Below are positions 57,004 to 64,000 of a DNA stretch of 64,000 bases, piece by piece. Within the stretch, counting starts at the first letter, position 1. Every line of letters begins with the position of its first letter. The notes beneath the pieces are model-generated. The model saw only the letters and a program-made list of their open reading frames with translations, made no database searches and had not been told where the DNA came from. The DNA is from Pseudomonadota bacterium (lineage in GTDB: Bacteria > Pseudomonadota > Alphaproteobacteria > Acetobacterales > Acetobacteraceae), in the NCBI GenBank assembly GCA_021849425.1, contig JAJZSY010000011.1:1-64000 (forward strand), given 5' to 3'. Made by a program: the position numbers and the translations under genes.

Positions 57004-57709
57004 AACGGGCGCAACCGATCCGCTCACCATATTGGTGACCCGCCCCGAACCGGGCGGCAGCGCCACCGCCGCCGCCCTGCGCGCGGCCGGGCATGTTCCG
57101 GTTCTCGCCCCCTGTCTCGAGATCGAGGCGCTGCCGGCAGCGCTGCCGGCGGTGATGGACGCCATCGTCGTTGCCAGCGCCCAGGCGCTGCCGGGATTGC
57201 CGCCAGCCCTGCGCGCCGTGAAGCTCTTCGCGGTAGGCGATGCCACCGCCGCGCGGGCGCGGGCCGCCGGGTTCATCTCGGTCGCCAGCGCCGCGGGAAC
57301 GGCGCGGGATCTCGCGGCGCTGGTGGGCGCGCGGCTCGCGTCCGGCGCGCGGCTGCTGCTGGCCTGCGGCGCGGGGCACAGCACGGATCTCGCCGCCGAC
57401 CTGCGCCGCCGCGGCTTCCGGGTGACGCGCCGCGTGGTCTATCGCTCGCGCCCGGCCCGGGAACTCGACGCGGCGGCGCGGGCGGCGCTGGAGGCCGGCG
57501 ACGTCGACCGGGTGATGGTATTTTCGCCCGCGAGCGCGCGCAGTTTTGCAACCCTCGTCACCGCGGCCGGGCTCGACGGGGCGCTGGCCGGCGCGGTTGC
57601 CGTGGCGATCAGCCCGGCGGCGGCGGCCCCGCTCTCCCGCCTGCCGTTTCGCGAGATCCGCAGCGCGGTTTCGCCCGATCAGGATCACATGTTACCCTTG
57701 TTGCCATGA
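56996..57709 (+). CDS. hemD: uroporphyrinogen-III synthase
   Basis: About 237 residues of the poorly conserved HemD family, which closes and rearranges hydroxymethylbilane. Support comes from ILVTRPEPGG at the N-terminus, VMVFSPASARSFA (about 165-177) and its place between hemC and the mitofilin gene. The start is uncertain: TTG 56996, 8 bases inside hemC, keeps the first beta strand; GTG 57035 would cut it. No good ribosome site is seen, so coupled translation is likely. Confidence 0.87.
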   Translation: MTETGATDPLTILVTRPEPGGSATAAALRAAGHVPVLAPCLEIEALPAALPAVMDAIVVASAQALPGLPPALRAVKLFAVGDATAARARAAGFISVASAAGTARDLAALVGARLASGARLLLACGAGHSTDLAADLRRRGFRVTRRVVYRSRPARELDAAARAALEAGDVDRVMVFSPASARSFATLVTAAGLDGALAGAVAVAISPAAAAPLSRLPFREIRSAVSPDQDHMLPLLP

Positions 57710-58659
57710 GCGAGCACGACCCGAATCACACCCCGCCCGAGTCCTCCGCCACCGCCGATCCGGCACCAGCCCCGGCGCCCGAGCCGCAGGCCGCCGAACC
57801 CGCTGCCACACCGGATGCGGCAGGCGCGTCCCGGCACCGGCGCAAGGCGATCGGCCTCGTGGCGGTCGCGATCCTGTTGCTTGCGGGCGGCGAGCTCTTC
57901 CTGTTCCGCGCCCAGCTCGGCGCGGCGGGACAATCGGCCCGGATCGACCAGCTCTCGACCCGGCTCGGCGCGCTGCGCGACCGCGTCGCGGCGCTGGAGC
58001 AGAAACTCGCCAGCGTTGCCACGGCGGCAGACAAGCCGGCGCCCGCCGCACCCGCCCCGGCCCTGCCCGCTGATCTCGCGGCACGGATCGGCAGGATCGA
58101 AACCAGCATCGCGGCGCTGTCGACCACCACCCTCGCCGATCATGCGGCGGTGACGCGGCTTCGCCAGCAGAGCGGCGACCTGCCGGCGCTGGTGACGAAG
58201 GCGAAAACCCTCGCCCTGATCGCGCAGGCCAGCCTGAACCTGCAGAACGGTCTGCCGCTTGGCGAGATTCCCGGCGCGCCGGCGGCCCTTGCGGTTTATG
58301 CCGCGGCGAAGCCGCCGACGCTTGCCGGGCTGAAGGCGAGCTTTGCGACCTATGCCGTGGCGGCGGCGCGCGAAGCGGGCGACGCGGCGGCGCAGGGCGG
58401 CTTCTGGCAGCAGGCGACCGCGCGGGTGGAAAGCCTCGTGACCTTGCGGCACGGCGACAAGGTGCTGGTCGGCAGCCTGGCGGAGGGCATTCTCGGCAAG
58501 GCGCGCGCGGCGCTGGCGCGGGACGATCTCGGCGCCGCGGTGAACGACCTCGCGAAGCTGCCGCCCAAGGCCGCATCGGCCATGAAGCCCTGGACGAATG
58601 AGGCGACCGGGTTGATCGCGGCACGGGCGGCGCTGGCCGCGATGGCGGAGAAAGCCTGA
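57706..58659 (+). CDS. mitofilin (Mic60) homologue, COG4223
   Basis: A 317-residue inner-membrane protein: a Pro/Ala-rich cytosolic N-terminus (1-45), one transmembrane helix (AIGLVAVAILLLAGGELFLF, about 49-68), a coiled coil (DQLSTRLGALRDRVAALEQKL) and a C-terminal mitofilin-like helical domain. Alphaproteobacterial Mic60 is the bacterial relative of the mitochondrial cristae-junction protein and is known to sit between hemD and hemY, as here. It overlaps hemD by 4 bp and hemY by one base. A role in shaping or contacting membranes is family-based. Confidence 0.85.
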   Translation: MSEHDPNHTPPESSATADPAPAPAPEPQAAEPAATPDAAGASRHRRKAIGLVAVAILLLAGGELFLFRAQLGAAGQSARIDQLSTRLGALRDRVAALEQKLASVATAADKPAPAAPAPALPADLAARIGRIETSIAALSTTTLADHAAVTRLRQQSGDLPALVTKAKTLALIAQASLNLQNGLPLGEIPGAPAALAVYAAAKPPTLAGLKASFATYAVAAAREAGDAAAQGGFWQQATARVESLVTLRHGDKVLVGSLAEGILGKARAALARDDLGAAVNDLAKLPPKAASAMKPWTNEATGLIAARAALAAMAEKA

Positions 58660-59843
58660 TGCTGCGCGCCTTCCGCTTCGGCCTTGTGGCGATCGTCCTG
58701 CTCGGCATCGCCTGGTATCTCGCCAGCCTGCAGGGGCAGGTTACGGTGGAGATCGGCAGCTATGCCGCCAGCGCGTCGACGCCGGTGGCGATCCTGCTGC
58801 TGGCGCTTCTGGTCGCCGTGGCAATTCTGGCGCTGGGCCTGCTGCGCGGTGCGCTCGGCCTGCCCCGGCGCGTGGCGGCAAGACGCGGACGCGCGCGGCG
58901 TGATGCCGCCGACGCCGCCTCGCTGCGCGCACTCGCCGCGCTCGCCGCCGGCGATATCGGCGCGGCTTCTGGCCATGCGCGAACGGCGCGGCGCCACGCG
59001 CCCGATGCGCCATTGCCGCTTTACGTGAGCGCCGAAACGGCGCGGCAGAGCGGTGATGCGACGACGGCGGAGGCGCTCTTCGCTGACCTCGCCAAGCATG
59101 GCGACGCGGGGTTTCTCGGCTGGCGCGGCCTGCTGAGCGCGCGGCCGCTGCCGCAGGACGATCAGGATGGGCTCGCACTTGCCGCCGAGCGGGCGCGCAA
59201 GGCGGCGGCCTCCTATCCCAGTTCCGGCTGGCTGCGCGAGCAGCGCGTGCGGATCGCGCTGGGACAGGGGCGGTTCGGCGAGGCGGCACGGCTTGCGACC
59301 GACGCGCCGGCGCGCGCGGCGCTGGCCATCATGGCCTCGCGCGAGGCCGCCGGCGAGCCCCTCGCGATCGACTGGGCGCGAGAGGCGGTGCGCGCGGCGC
59401 CGGATCTGCCGGAAGCGTATCTCGCACTGTATCAGGCGCGGGAAAAGGCCGGCCAGACATGGCGGGCCAGGCGCGTGCTGAAGCGCGGGTGGCGAATCGC
59501 CCCGCACCCTGATCTTGGCGAGGCGTGGCTTGCCGGTGTGAACGCGCCGCTGGAGCGCGCCGCCGCGGCGGCGCGGCTCGCGGCGATCAATCCGGGCCAC
59601 CCGGAGAGCGAGGCCCTGCTGGCGCGCACCGCCCGCGCGGCGAAGCTGACCGGTGAGGCCGAGCGGCACGAACGGCGGAGCGGCGGCAAGGGCGCCTGGA
59701 TCTGCAAATCCTGCGAGACCGAACACGAGGCCTGGCAGCCGACATGCCGCAAATGCGCGGCCATCGGCTCGCTCGGCTGGATGCGGCACGAGGGCGCGGC
59801 GCCTACGCCTCCCCTGCTGCCGGCGCCGCAACCGGCGGGGTGA
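58659..59843 (+). CDS. hemY: HemY-type heme-associated TPR membrane protein with C-terminal zinc ribbon
   Basis: A 394-residue protein with two N-terminal transmembrane helices (about 6-25 and 41-65), a TPR-type helical repeat region (about 85-330) and a C-terminal rubredoxin-like ribbon with Cys349, Cys352, Cys363 and Cys366 (WICKSCETEHEAWQPTCRKC). It is unrelated to the protoporphyrinogen oxidase also called HemY. The ribbon recalls LapB/YciM, a TPR protein that regulates lipid A synthesis. It is the last gene of the hem cluster and its 3' end overlaps the converging acyltransferase gene. Confidence 0.86.
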   Translation: MLRAFRFGLVAIVLLGIAWYLASLQGQVTVEIGSYAASASTPVAILLLALLVAVAILALGLLRGALGLPRRVAARRGRARRDAADAASLRALAALAAGDIGAASGHARTARRHAPDAPLPLYVSAETARQSGDATTAEALFADLAKHGDAGFLGWRGLLSARPLPQDDQDGLALAAERARKAAASYPSSGWLREQRVRIALGQGRFGEAARLATDAPARAALAIMASREAAGEPLAIDWAREAVRAAPDLPEAYLALYQAREKAGQTWRARRVLKRGWRIAPHPDLGEAWLAGVNAPLERAAAAARLAAINPGHPESEALLARTARAAKLTGEAERHERRSGGKGAWICKSCETEHEAWQPTCRKCAAIGSLGWMRHEGAAPTPPLLPAPQPAG

Positions 59844-60976
59844 TGCGCCGCCGCCGGGCCGGCGGGCCGCGCTCGACGCCGTAATGCAATGCCGCGGCGA
59901 GAAGAATCGAACCGGCGAGCGTCGCCCCCCCCCCAACACAGGCTGAACAGCGCGGGATCGCCGGCAAGCCTTGGGCCAAGCAGCAGCGCCAAAGCGCGGC
60001 CAAGTGGCTCGTTGACGAGGTAGAGCGGATAGGAAACCAGCCCAAGCCATAGAATCGGGCGGGCACCGAGGACGCGTGCCAGCGGCCGGAGCGGCCGCGA
60101 GGACGGCAAACGCTCTGCCGCGACCGCCACCGCCCAGCCGAGCGGCGGCAGGGCTTTTGCCACCCTGCCCCAGCCCGCGCCATGCGTGGCGCCGAGCGCC
60201 ATGGCCACGATCAGCAGTATGACGAAAAAGCGTCCCGCCCGCTCTCCCGCGCCACCCCGCCAGAAGCGCGCGGCGGCGATGCCAAGCGCGAAATAGGCGG
60301 CCTGGTTCGGCAGAAACGCACGGCTGAAGCGCCAGGGCATCGGCAGGCAGCAAGCGTAGAGTCTGGCGAGGACCGCCAGCGCGACAAAGGCCAGGGACAG
60401 GCGCACAAGCGCGCGGTCACCGCCATCGAACCCGCACGCGAAGATGGCGATCACGGCATAGAATTGCCATTCGGTGGAGAGGCTCCAGGCCGGGCCGAGC
60501 AGGGCGAAGGGCGCATCGGGCAGCACCGCATGCGGCAGCGCGCCATGCACGAAGAGAAGATGGGCCAGGATTTCGAGGACGGGATGGCGCGGCGGGCCGG
60601 ACGGCCAGATGGCCCGCGCCGGGGCGTTCGGCGCAATCCAGTTCATGGCGGCGTAGGGGGAGCCGGCGGCGAGCATCAGCAACGCCGCACCGGCCAGCAC
60701 GACGAGATAGACCGGCAGCAGCCGCCGCGCCCGCGCCGCCAGAAACCGCCGCCGATCCCCGCCGAACCGCGCGAGGGATTGCACGATCACCAGCCCCGAG
60801 AGGGCAAAGAACAGATCGACCGCGGCAAGGCCGTGGCTGACGAACGCTTGCGCGAGACGCATGGCAAGTGGCGGCAATGGCAGGAACGGCACCAGGTGGC
60901 CCGCCGTCACATAGAGCGCGAGCAGACCGCGCAGACCGTCGAACCGGACCAGTCTGCCCATGCGACGGTCTGCCAT
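59803..60976 (-). pseudogene. acyltransferase 3 family protein, frameshifted at a G10 tract (possibly phase-variable)
   Basis: An OafA/WecH-type membrane O-acyltransferase. RFDGLRGLLALYVTAGH at the N-terminus has the catalytic-region His, VDLFFALSGLVI and WSLSTEWQFY are family hallmarks, and about ten helices are predicted. The reading frame is broken at ten G (C10 at 59925-59934 on the plus strand). The proper C-terminus (GATLAGSILLAAALHYGVER, then a basic tail) is encoded one frame over. With nine G the protein would be about 390 residues; with ten it runs out of frame into antisense hemY to 59432. ATG 60976 has AGGA seven bases upstream; ATG 60997 is a longer alternative. The promoter area is AT-rich. 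Confidence 0.82.
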
Positions 60977-61041
60977 GTTTTCGTCCTGCGCCACCATGGC
61001 GCGGACGATATAACAACTTCAGATTGTATTGAACAGGAAAA

Positions 61042-61296
61042 TTACAGTCGGGGGCGGCCCAGCAACGCGTGATAGGCCACCAGCACGATCACCGCGCCGA
61101 CCACGGAGACGAACAGGCTGTAGAGAAAGCCGCCGCCCGGGGCGAAGCCGAGCGTCATGAAGATCTGCCCGCCGACCAGCGCGCCGACAATGCCGAGCAC
61201 CATGTCGAGAACCGGCCCCTTGCCGGCATTGTCGACGATATGGCTCGCGATCCAGCCGGCGATCAGGCCGAGAATGATGAAGCCGATCAGATGCAT
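61042..61296 (-). CDS. GlsB/YeaQ/YmgE family stress-response membrane protein
   Basis: An 84-residue protein with three predicted helices and the family core ILGLIAGWIASHIV, then LGIVGALVGGQIF and a final VVGAVIVLVAYHALLGR. This is the transglycosylase-associated (GlsB/YeaQ) family, small inner-membrane proteins induced by stress whose biochemical role is unknown. It lies between the acyltransferase and the likely hpnL, all on the minus strand. Confidence 0.9.
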   Translation of the reverse strand: MHLIGFIILGLIAGWIASHIVDNAGKGPVLDMVLGIVGALVGGQIFMTLGFAPGGGFLYSLFVSVVGAVIVLVAYHALLGRPRL

Positions 61297-61366
61297 GGGC
61301 CGGTATCCTCCTGGTGGATGCGGTTCAGGACATGGGAGGCAGCGCGGGCGCGAACAAGCCCGCCGG

Positions 61367-62359
61367 TCAGCGCAGCTCGCCGGAGACGGGTTGCAGTCGG
61401 CGCGCTTCGATCCCTTGCCAGGCGAGCAACACGGGCACCGCGATGACGAGGTCGCGCGCGCGCCGCAACAGCGAGACCGAAAGCGCGATATCCGGCGGAA
61501 TGCCGAACACGGCGCCGAGCAGCGTGTAGGCGGCCTCCTGCACGCCGAGGCGGCCGGGGATGAAGAAGCCGGTGGAGAGGATCGCGTGCAGCAGCGCCTC
61601 GATCACCAGGGCATCGCGGAGGGAGATGCTCTGCCCCAGCGCGCGGAAGGCGACGAAGGACGCGATGCCGGTGCCGAACCAGCAGAGCAGGTGCATCGAC
61701 GAGGCGGCGACGAGCCGGCGGCGGCGGGCATAGATCGCATCCAGCGCCGATTGCAGCCGCCCGATCCCGATCGCGGCGGAATCGGCGGACTGGCCGGCGA
61801 TCCGCATCGCGAGGCCGCGGAACAGGCGGCTCATGCCCTTCTGCATCAGCAGGAATGTCGCCCCGGCAGCGAAGGCGACGCCGAGCCCGATGCTCATCGG
61901 CAGGACCAGCGGGCTGTGCGGCACCAGCGCGATCAGCAGGACCACGCCGATGGCGACGAAAACGAGTTCGGCGAGGAATTCCAGCGTGACGTCCGCAAGG
62001 GTCGAGGCGGCGGCATCGGCGAAGGCCACGCCGCCGAGCGCGATCGCCCGGCCGCCGATCACGAAGCCGCCGACATGCGAGAAGGGCAGGAACTCGCCGG
62101 CCGAATCGCGCACCATCCGGCCCCAGTAGAGCAGCAGGAAGCTGCCGCCGTGGCGGCGGCGCAGCAGTAGCCGCCAGGCCAGGGCCAGCCCGGCGATGAT
62201 CACCATCTGCACCCCGAGATAGGCGATGAACCCGGACAGGCTCACCCGTTCGAGCGCATGCGCGACATCGTCCCAGCCGAACCAGGCGATGGTGCCGGTG
62301 AACAGCAGCAGCCCGACAAGGCCGAAGACCGTGGGCCAGATACCAAGCCGGCGGATCAC
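61367..62359 (-). CDS. hpnL: lysylphosphatidylglycerol synthase/flippase-like membrane protein, likely HpnL
   Basis: About 330 residues with seven or eight helices, beginning WPTVFGLVGLLLFTGTIAWFGW. Motifs include AWRLLLRRRHGG, GRMVRDSAGEFLPFSHVGGF and IPGRLGVQEAAYTLLGAVFG, the last typical of the UPF0104 flippase fold. Adjacency to hpnA and hpnB makes HpnL, a hopanoid-cluster membrane protein, the best call. I prefer GTG 62359, with GGAG nine bases upstream; the frame stays open to a GTG at 62431, giving 354 residues. Confidence 0.75.
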   Translation of the reverse strand: MIRRLGIWPTVFGLVGLLLFTGTIAWFGWDDVAHALERVSLSGFIAYLGVQMVIIAGLALAWRLLLRRRHGGSFLLLYWGRMVRDSAGEFLPFSHVGGFVIGGRAIALGGVAFADAAASTLADVTLEFLAELVFVAIGVVLLIALVPHSPLVLPMSIGLGVAFAAGATFLLMQKGMSRLFRGLAMRIAGQSADSAAIGIGRLQSALDAIYARRRRLVAASSMHLLCWFGTGIASFVAFRALGQSISLRDALVIEALLHAILSTGFFIPGRLGVQEAAYTLLGAVFGIPPDIALSVSLLRRARDLVIAVPVLLAWQGIEARRLQPVSGELR

Positions 62360-62587
62360 GCGCGCGGGCTCCGCGTGGAAGTCCGCGTGGAAGACTGGGC
62401 AGACGGTGATCGCAGCACTGGTTTCTCGCACTCCCGGCGGGACAATGATCGTCAGGTGGCGGCGATACGTGGACCGCCGGATTCCGCCCCCTTAGCAGAT
62501 TATGGCGGATCGCGGTATCGCCTGCCGGTGCGGGCGGCACTTTGCCTCGGCGCGGCCGATCAAGTATGCCCACGGCAGGCTTTCTTT

Positions 62588-63670
62588 ATGGCAGGCATGA
62601 GCAACGATTCTCTTCCCCCGTCCGGAACGGCCGCCCGCCCCGCCGCAGACGCGCCGGTTCTGGTGACCGGCGCCACCGGCTTTGTCGGCGCCGCCGTGGC
62701 AAGGACGCTCTCGCGGCAGGGGTTCCGGCTGCGGCTGCTGCATCGCGCGTCGAGCGACATGAGCAACCTTGCGCAGGTGCCAGGCGAACGGGTGGTCGGC
62801 GATCTCACCGACCCCGCATCGCTTGCCCGGGCGGTCGAGGGCTGCGCGCACGTGTTTCATGTGGCCGCGGATTATCGCCTCTACGTGCCCGATCCCGCGG
62901 CGATGCGGGCGGTGAACATCGACGGCACCATCGCGCTGTTCCGCGCGGCGCGCGCGGCCGGGGCGGGCCGCATGGTCTATACCAGCAGCGTCGCGGCGCT
63001 CGGCCTGACCGCGGATGGCAGCCCGGCCGACGAGACGACGCCGCATGCGGCGGAGGATCATGTCGGCCCCTACAAACGCTCGAAATACGAGGCAGAGCTG
63101 GCGGTGAAGCATCTCGTCGCCGAGGGGCTGGATATCGTGATCGTCAACCCGGCCGCTCCGGTCGGGCCGGGCGACATCAAGCCGACCCCGACCGGCCGCA
63201 TGGTGCTCGACGCGGCCCGCGGCCACATGCCGGCCTATGTCGAGACCGGAATGAACATCGTGCATGTGGATGACGTGGCCGAGGGCCATCTGCTCGCGCT
63301 GGCGCACGGGCGGAGCGGCGAGAGCTACATCCTCGGCGGCGAGAACCTGATGCTCTCCGAGATCGGGCGGATGATCACCCGGCTGGCCGGCAAGCCGCCG
63401 CCGCGGGTGAAGCTGCCGATCGGCCCGCTGATGCCGATTGCCGCGATCATGGAAGCCTGGGCGCGGATCTCGGGTCACGAGCCGCTGATGACGCGCGACA
63501 TGCTGACCATGGCGCGCAAGAGGATGTTCTATTCCTCGGACAAGGCGCGGCGCGAACTTGGCTACCGCGCCCGCCCGGCGGAGGCGGCGATGCGCGATGC
63601 CCTTGCCGATTTCTGCCGGCGCGGCAAGCTGCCGAGCCTCGCCTTCGACCCGGACGGGGCTTCCGCATGA
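62588..63670 (+). CDS. hpnA: hopanoid-associated sugar epimerase HpnA
   Basis: A 360-residue NAD-dependent epimerase/dehydratase of the extended SDR type. LVTGATGFVGAAVARTL binds the cofactor, TSSVAAL and YKRSKYEAE give the catalytic Ser/Tyr/Lys, and NIVHVDDVAEGHLLALAHG is typical of HpnA. Members of this family are tied to hopanoid gene clusters and are proposed to act in making composite hopanoid head groups. ATG 62588 has AGG eight bases upstream; ATG 62597 is an alternative. The stop overlaps the hpnB start. Confidence 0.93.
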   Translation: MAGMSNDSLPPSGTAARPAADAPVLVTGATGFVGAAVARTLSRQGFRLRLLHRASSDMSNLAQVPGERVVGDLTDPASLARAVEGCAHVFHVAADYRLYVPDPAAMRAVNIDGTIALFRAARAAGAGRMVYTSSVAALGLTADGSPADETTPHAAEDHVGPYKRSKYEAELAVKHLVAEGLDIVIVNPAAPVGPGDIKPTPTGRMVLDAARGHMPAYVETGMNIVHVDDVAEGHLLALAHGRSGESYILGGENLMLSEIGRMITRLAGKPPPRVKLPIGPLMPIAAIMEAWARISGHEPLMTRDMLTMARKRMFYSSDKARRELGYRARPAEAAMRDALADFCRRGKLPSLAFDPDGASA

Positions 63671-64000
63671 CCTTCCTCGCGGTGCTGTCGGTGCTGATCT
63701 GGATCTATCTCTACCTGCTGCACGGACAGTTCTGGCAGAGCGGGCCGGAACTCGCGCCAGCGCGACCGGCCGAGCCCGTTGCGGTGGACATCGTGGTGCC
63801 GGCGCGCGACGAGGCGGAGACGATCGCGGCGGTCGTGCGCTCGCTGCTGGCCCAGGAGTATGACGGACCGTTCCGGGTCATTCTGGTCGATGATGGCAGC
63901 GCCGATGGCACCGGCGAGATCGCGGCGCGGGCCGCGGAGGGCGATCCGCGCTTCGTGCTGCTGCGCGGCGGCGACAAGCCGGCCGGCTGGTCGGGCAAGC
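63667..64000 (+). CDS. hpnB: hopanoid biosynthesis glycosyltransferase HpnB, 5' part
   Basis: The first 111 residues of a family 2 glycosyltransferase, cut off by the window end. After an N-terminal hydrophobic segment (LAVLSVLIWIYLYLL) comes the GT-A core: VDIVVPARDEAETIAAVVRSL and ILVDDGSADGTGEIA with the Asp pair, then GDKPAGWSGK, which is typical of HpnB. It starts in an ATGA overlap with hpnA. More hopanoid genes (hpnC to hpnF/shc) probably follow beyond the window. Confidence 0.92.
   Translation, partial: MTFLAVLSVLIWIYLYLLHGQFWQSGPELAPARPAEPVAVDIVVPARDEAETIAAVVRSLLAQEYDGPFRVILVDDGSADGTGEIAARAAEGDPRFVLLRGGDKPAGWSGK

Noticed and set aside
59432-59802. Extension of the acyltransferase frame to 59432
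   Set aside because: It is the out-of-frame tail after the G10 tract, antisense to hemY; the true C-terminus is in the other frame ending at 59803.
58350-60353. A 667-residue minus-strand frame across the mic60/hemY region
   Set aside because: An antisense shadow with no motifs.

Overview
This 64 kb window is a very GC-rich chromosomal segment packed with short-gapped, often start/stop-overlapping genes. The gene content points to an alphaproteobacterium of the Acetobacteraceae, most likely close to Acidiphilium (inference, no database search was possible). The pointers are hopanoid genes hpnA/hpnB with a likely hpnL, a phasin, an EipB homologue, a coq7/COQ9-like pair, a hemC-hemD-mitofilin-hemY cluster, etfBA with a 3-hydroxybutyryl-CoA dehydrogenase, and a lysine/alanine-rich histone H1-like protein. 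I see no rRNA, tRNA, CRISPR array, prophage or complete insertion sequence. It is mostly core chromosome rather than an accessory island.

Layout. 1-8.3 kb: the 3' end of coaBC and dut; an opposing operon DUF6134 - FeS-type photolyase - SDR; sixA; gltA; an ArsR-type regulator with an inverted-repeat operator candidate ahead of an Old Yellow Enzyme and an SDR. 8.3-18.5 kb: a minus-strand run mtnA - DUF2272 lipoprotein - rarA - rluC-like - tamA - tamB. 18.6-21.3 kb: a 24-bp tandem repeat, UPF0262 and DUF983 genes, a 0.5 kb gap and the histone H1-like gene with internal in-frame repeats. 21.3-30.1 kb (minus strand): glnE, bcp, dsbB, coq7, COQ9-like, phasin, uvrB, eipB. 30.1-36.1 kb (plus strand): an AsmA/YhdP-like protein, etfB, etfA, then an AT-rich gap with two palindromes, then hbd and a strong terminator.

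36.2-45.2 kb (minus strand): an EamA transporter, a Pat-like fusion of a degenerate acyl-CoA synthetase (ADP-forming) and a GNAT domain, a small lipoprotein, a hypothetical protein, kup, an orphan LutA-like Fe-S protein, an MltA that lacks the expected catalytic Asp, and a Tim44-like protein. 45.3-54.9 kb (plus strand): a histidine phosphatase and a complete tripartite efflux operon (outer-membrane factor, adaptor, two RND pumps). 54.9-59.8 kb: tsaD divergent from hemC-hemD-mic60-hemY. 59.8-61.3 kb (minus strand): an acyltransferase-3 gene put out of frame by a ten-G tract, and a GlsB/YeaQ-type membrane protein. 61.4-64 kb: a likely hpnL divergent from hpnA-hpnB.

Themes. Several blocks concern the envelope: tamAB, the AsmA-like protein, eipB, mltA, the RND pump and hopanoid modification. 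Others serve respiration and electron transfer (etfBA, coq7/COQ9, heme synthesis), DNA repair (photolyase, uvrB, rarA), central carbon and storage metabolism (gltA, hbd, phasin) and nitrogen control (glnE). I did not find a convincing wholly new system. The most notable signals are the MltA active-site substitution, the G10 tract in the acyltransferase gene, repeat tracts at 18.6 kb and inside the histone-like gene, and a compact TA-flanked palindrome at 35.1 kb.
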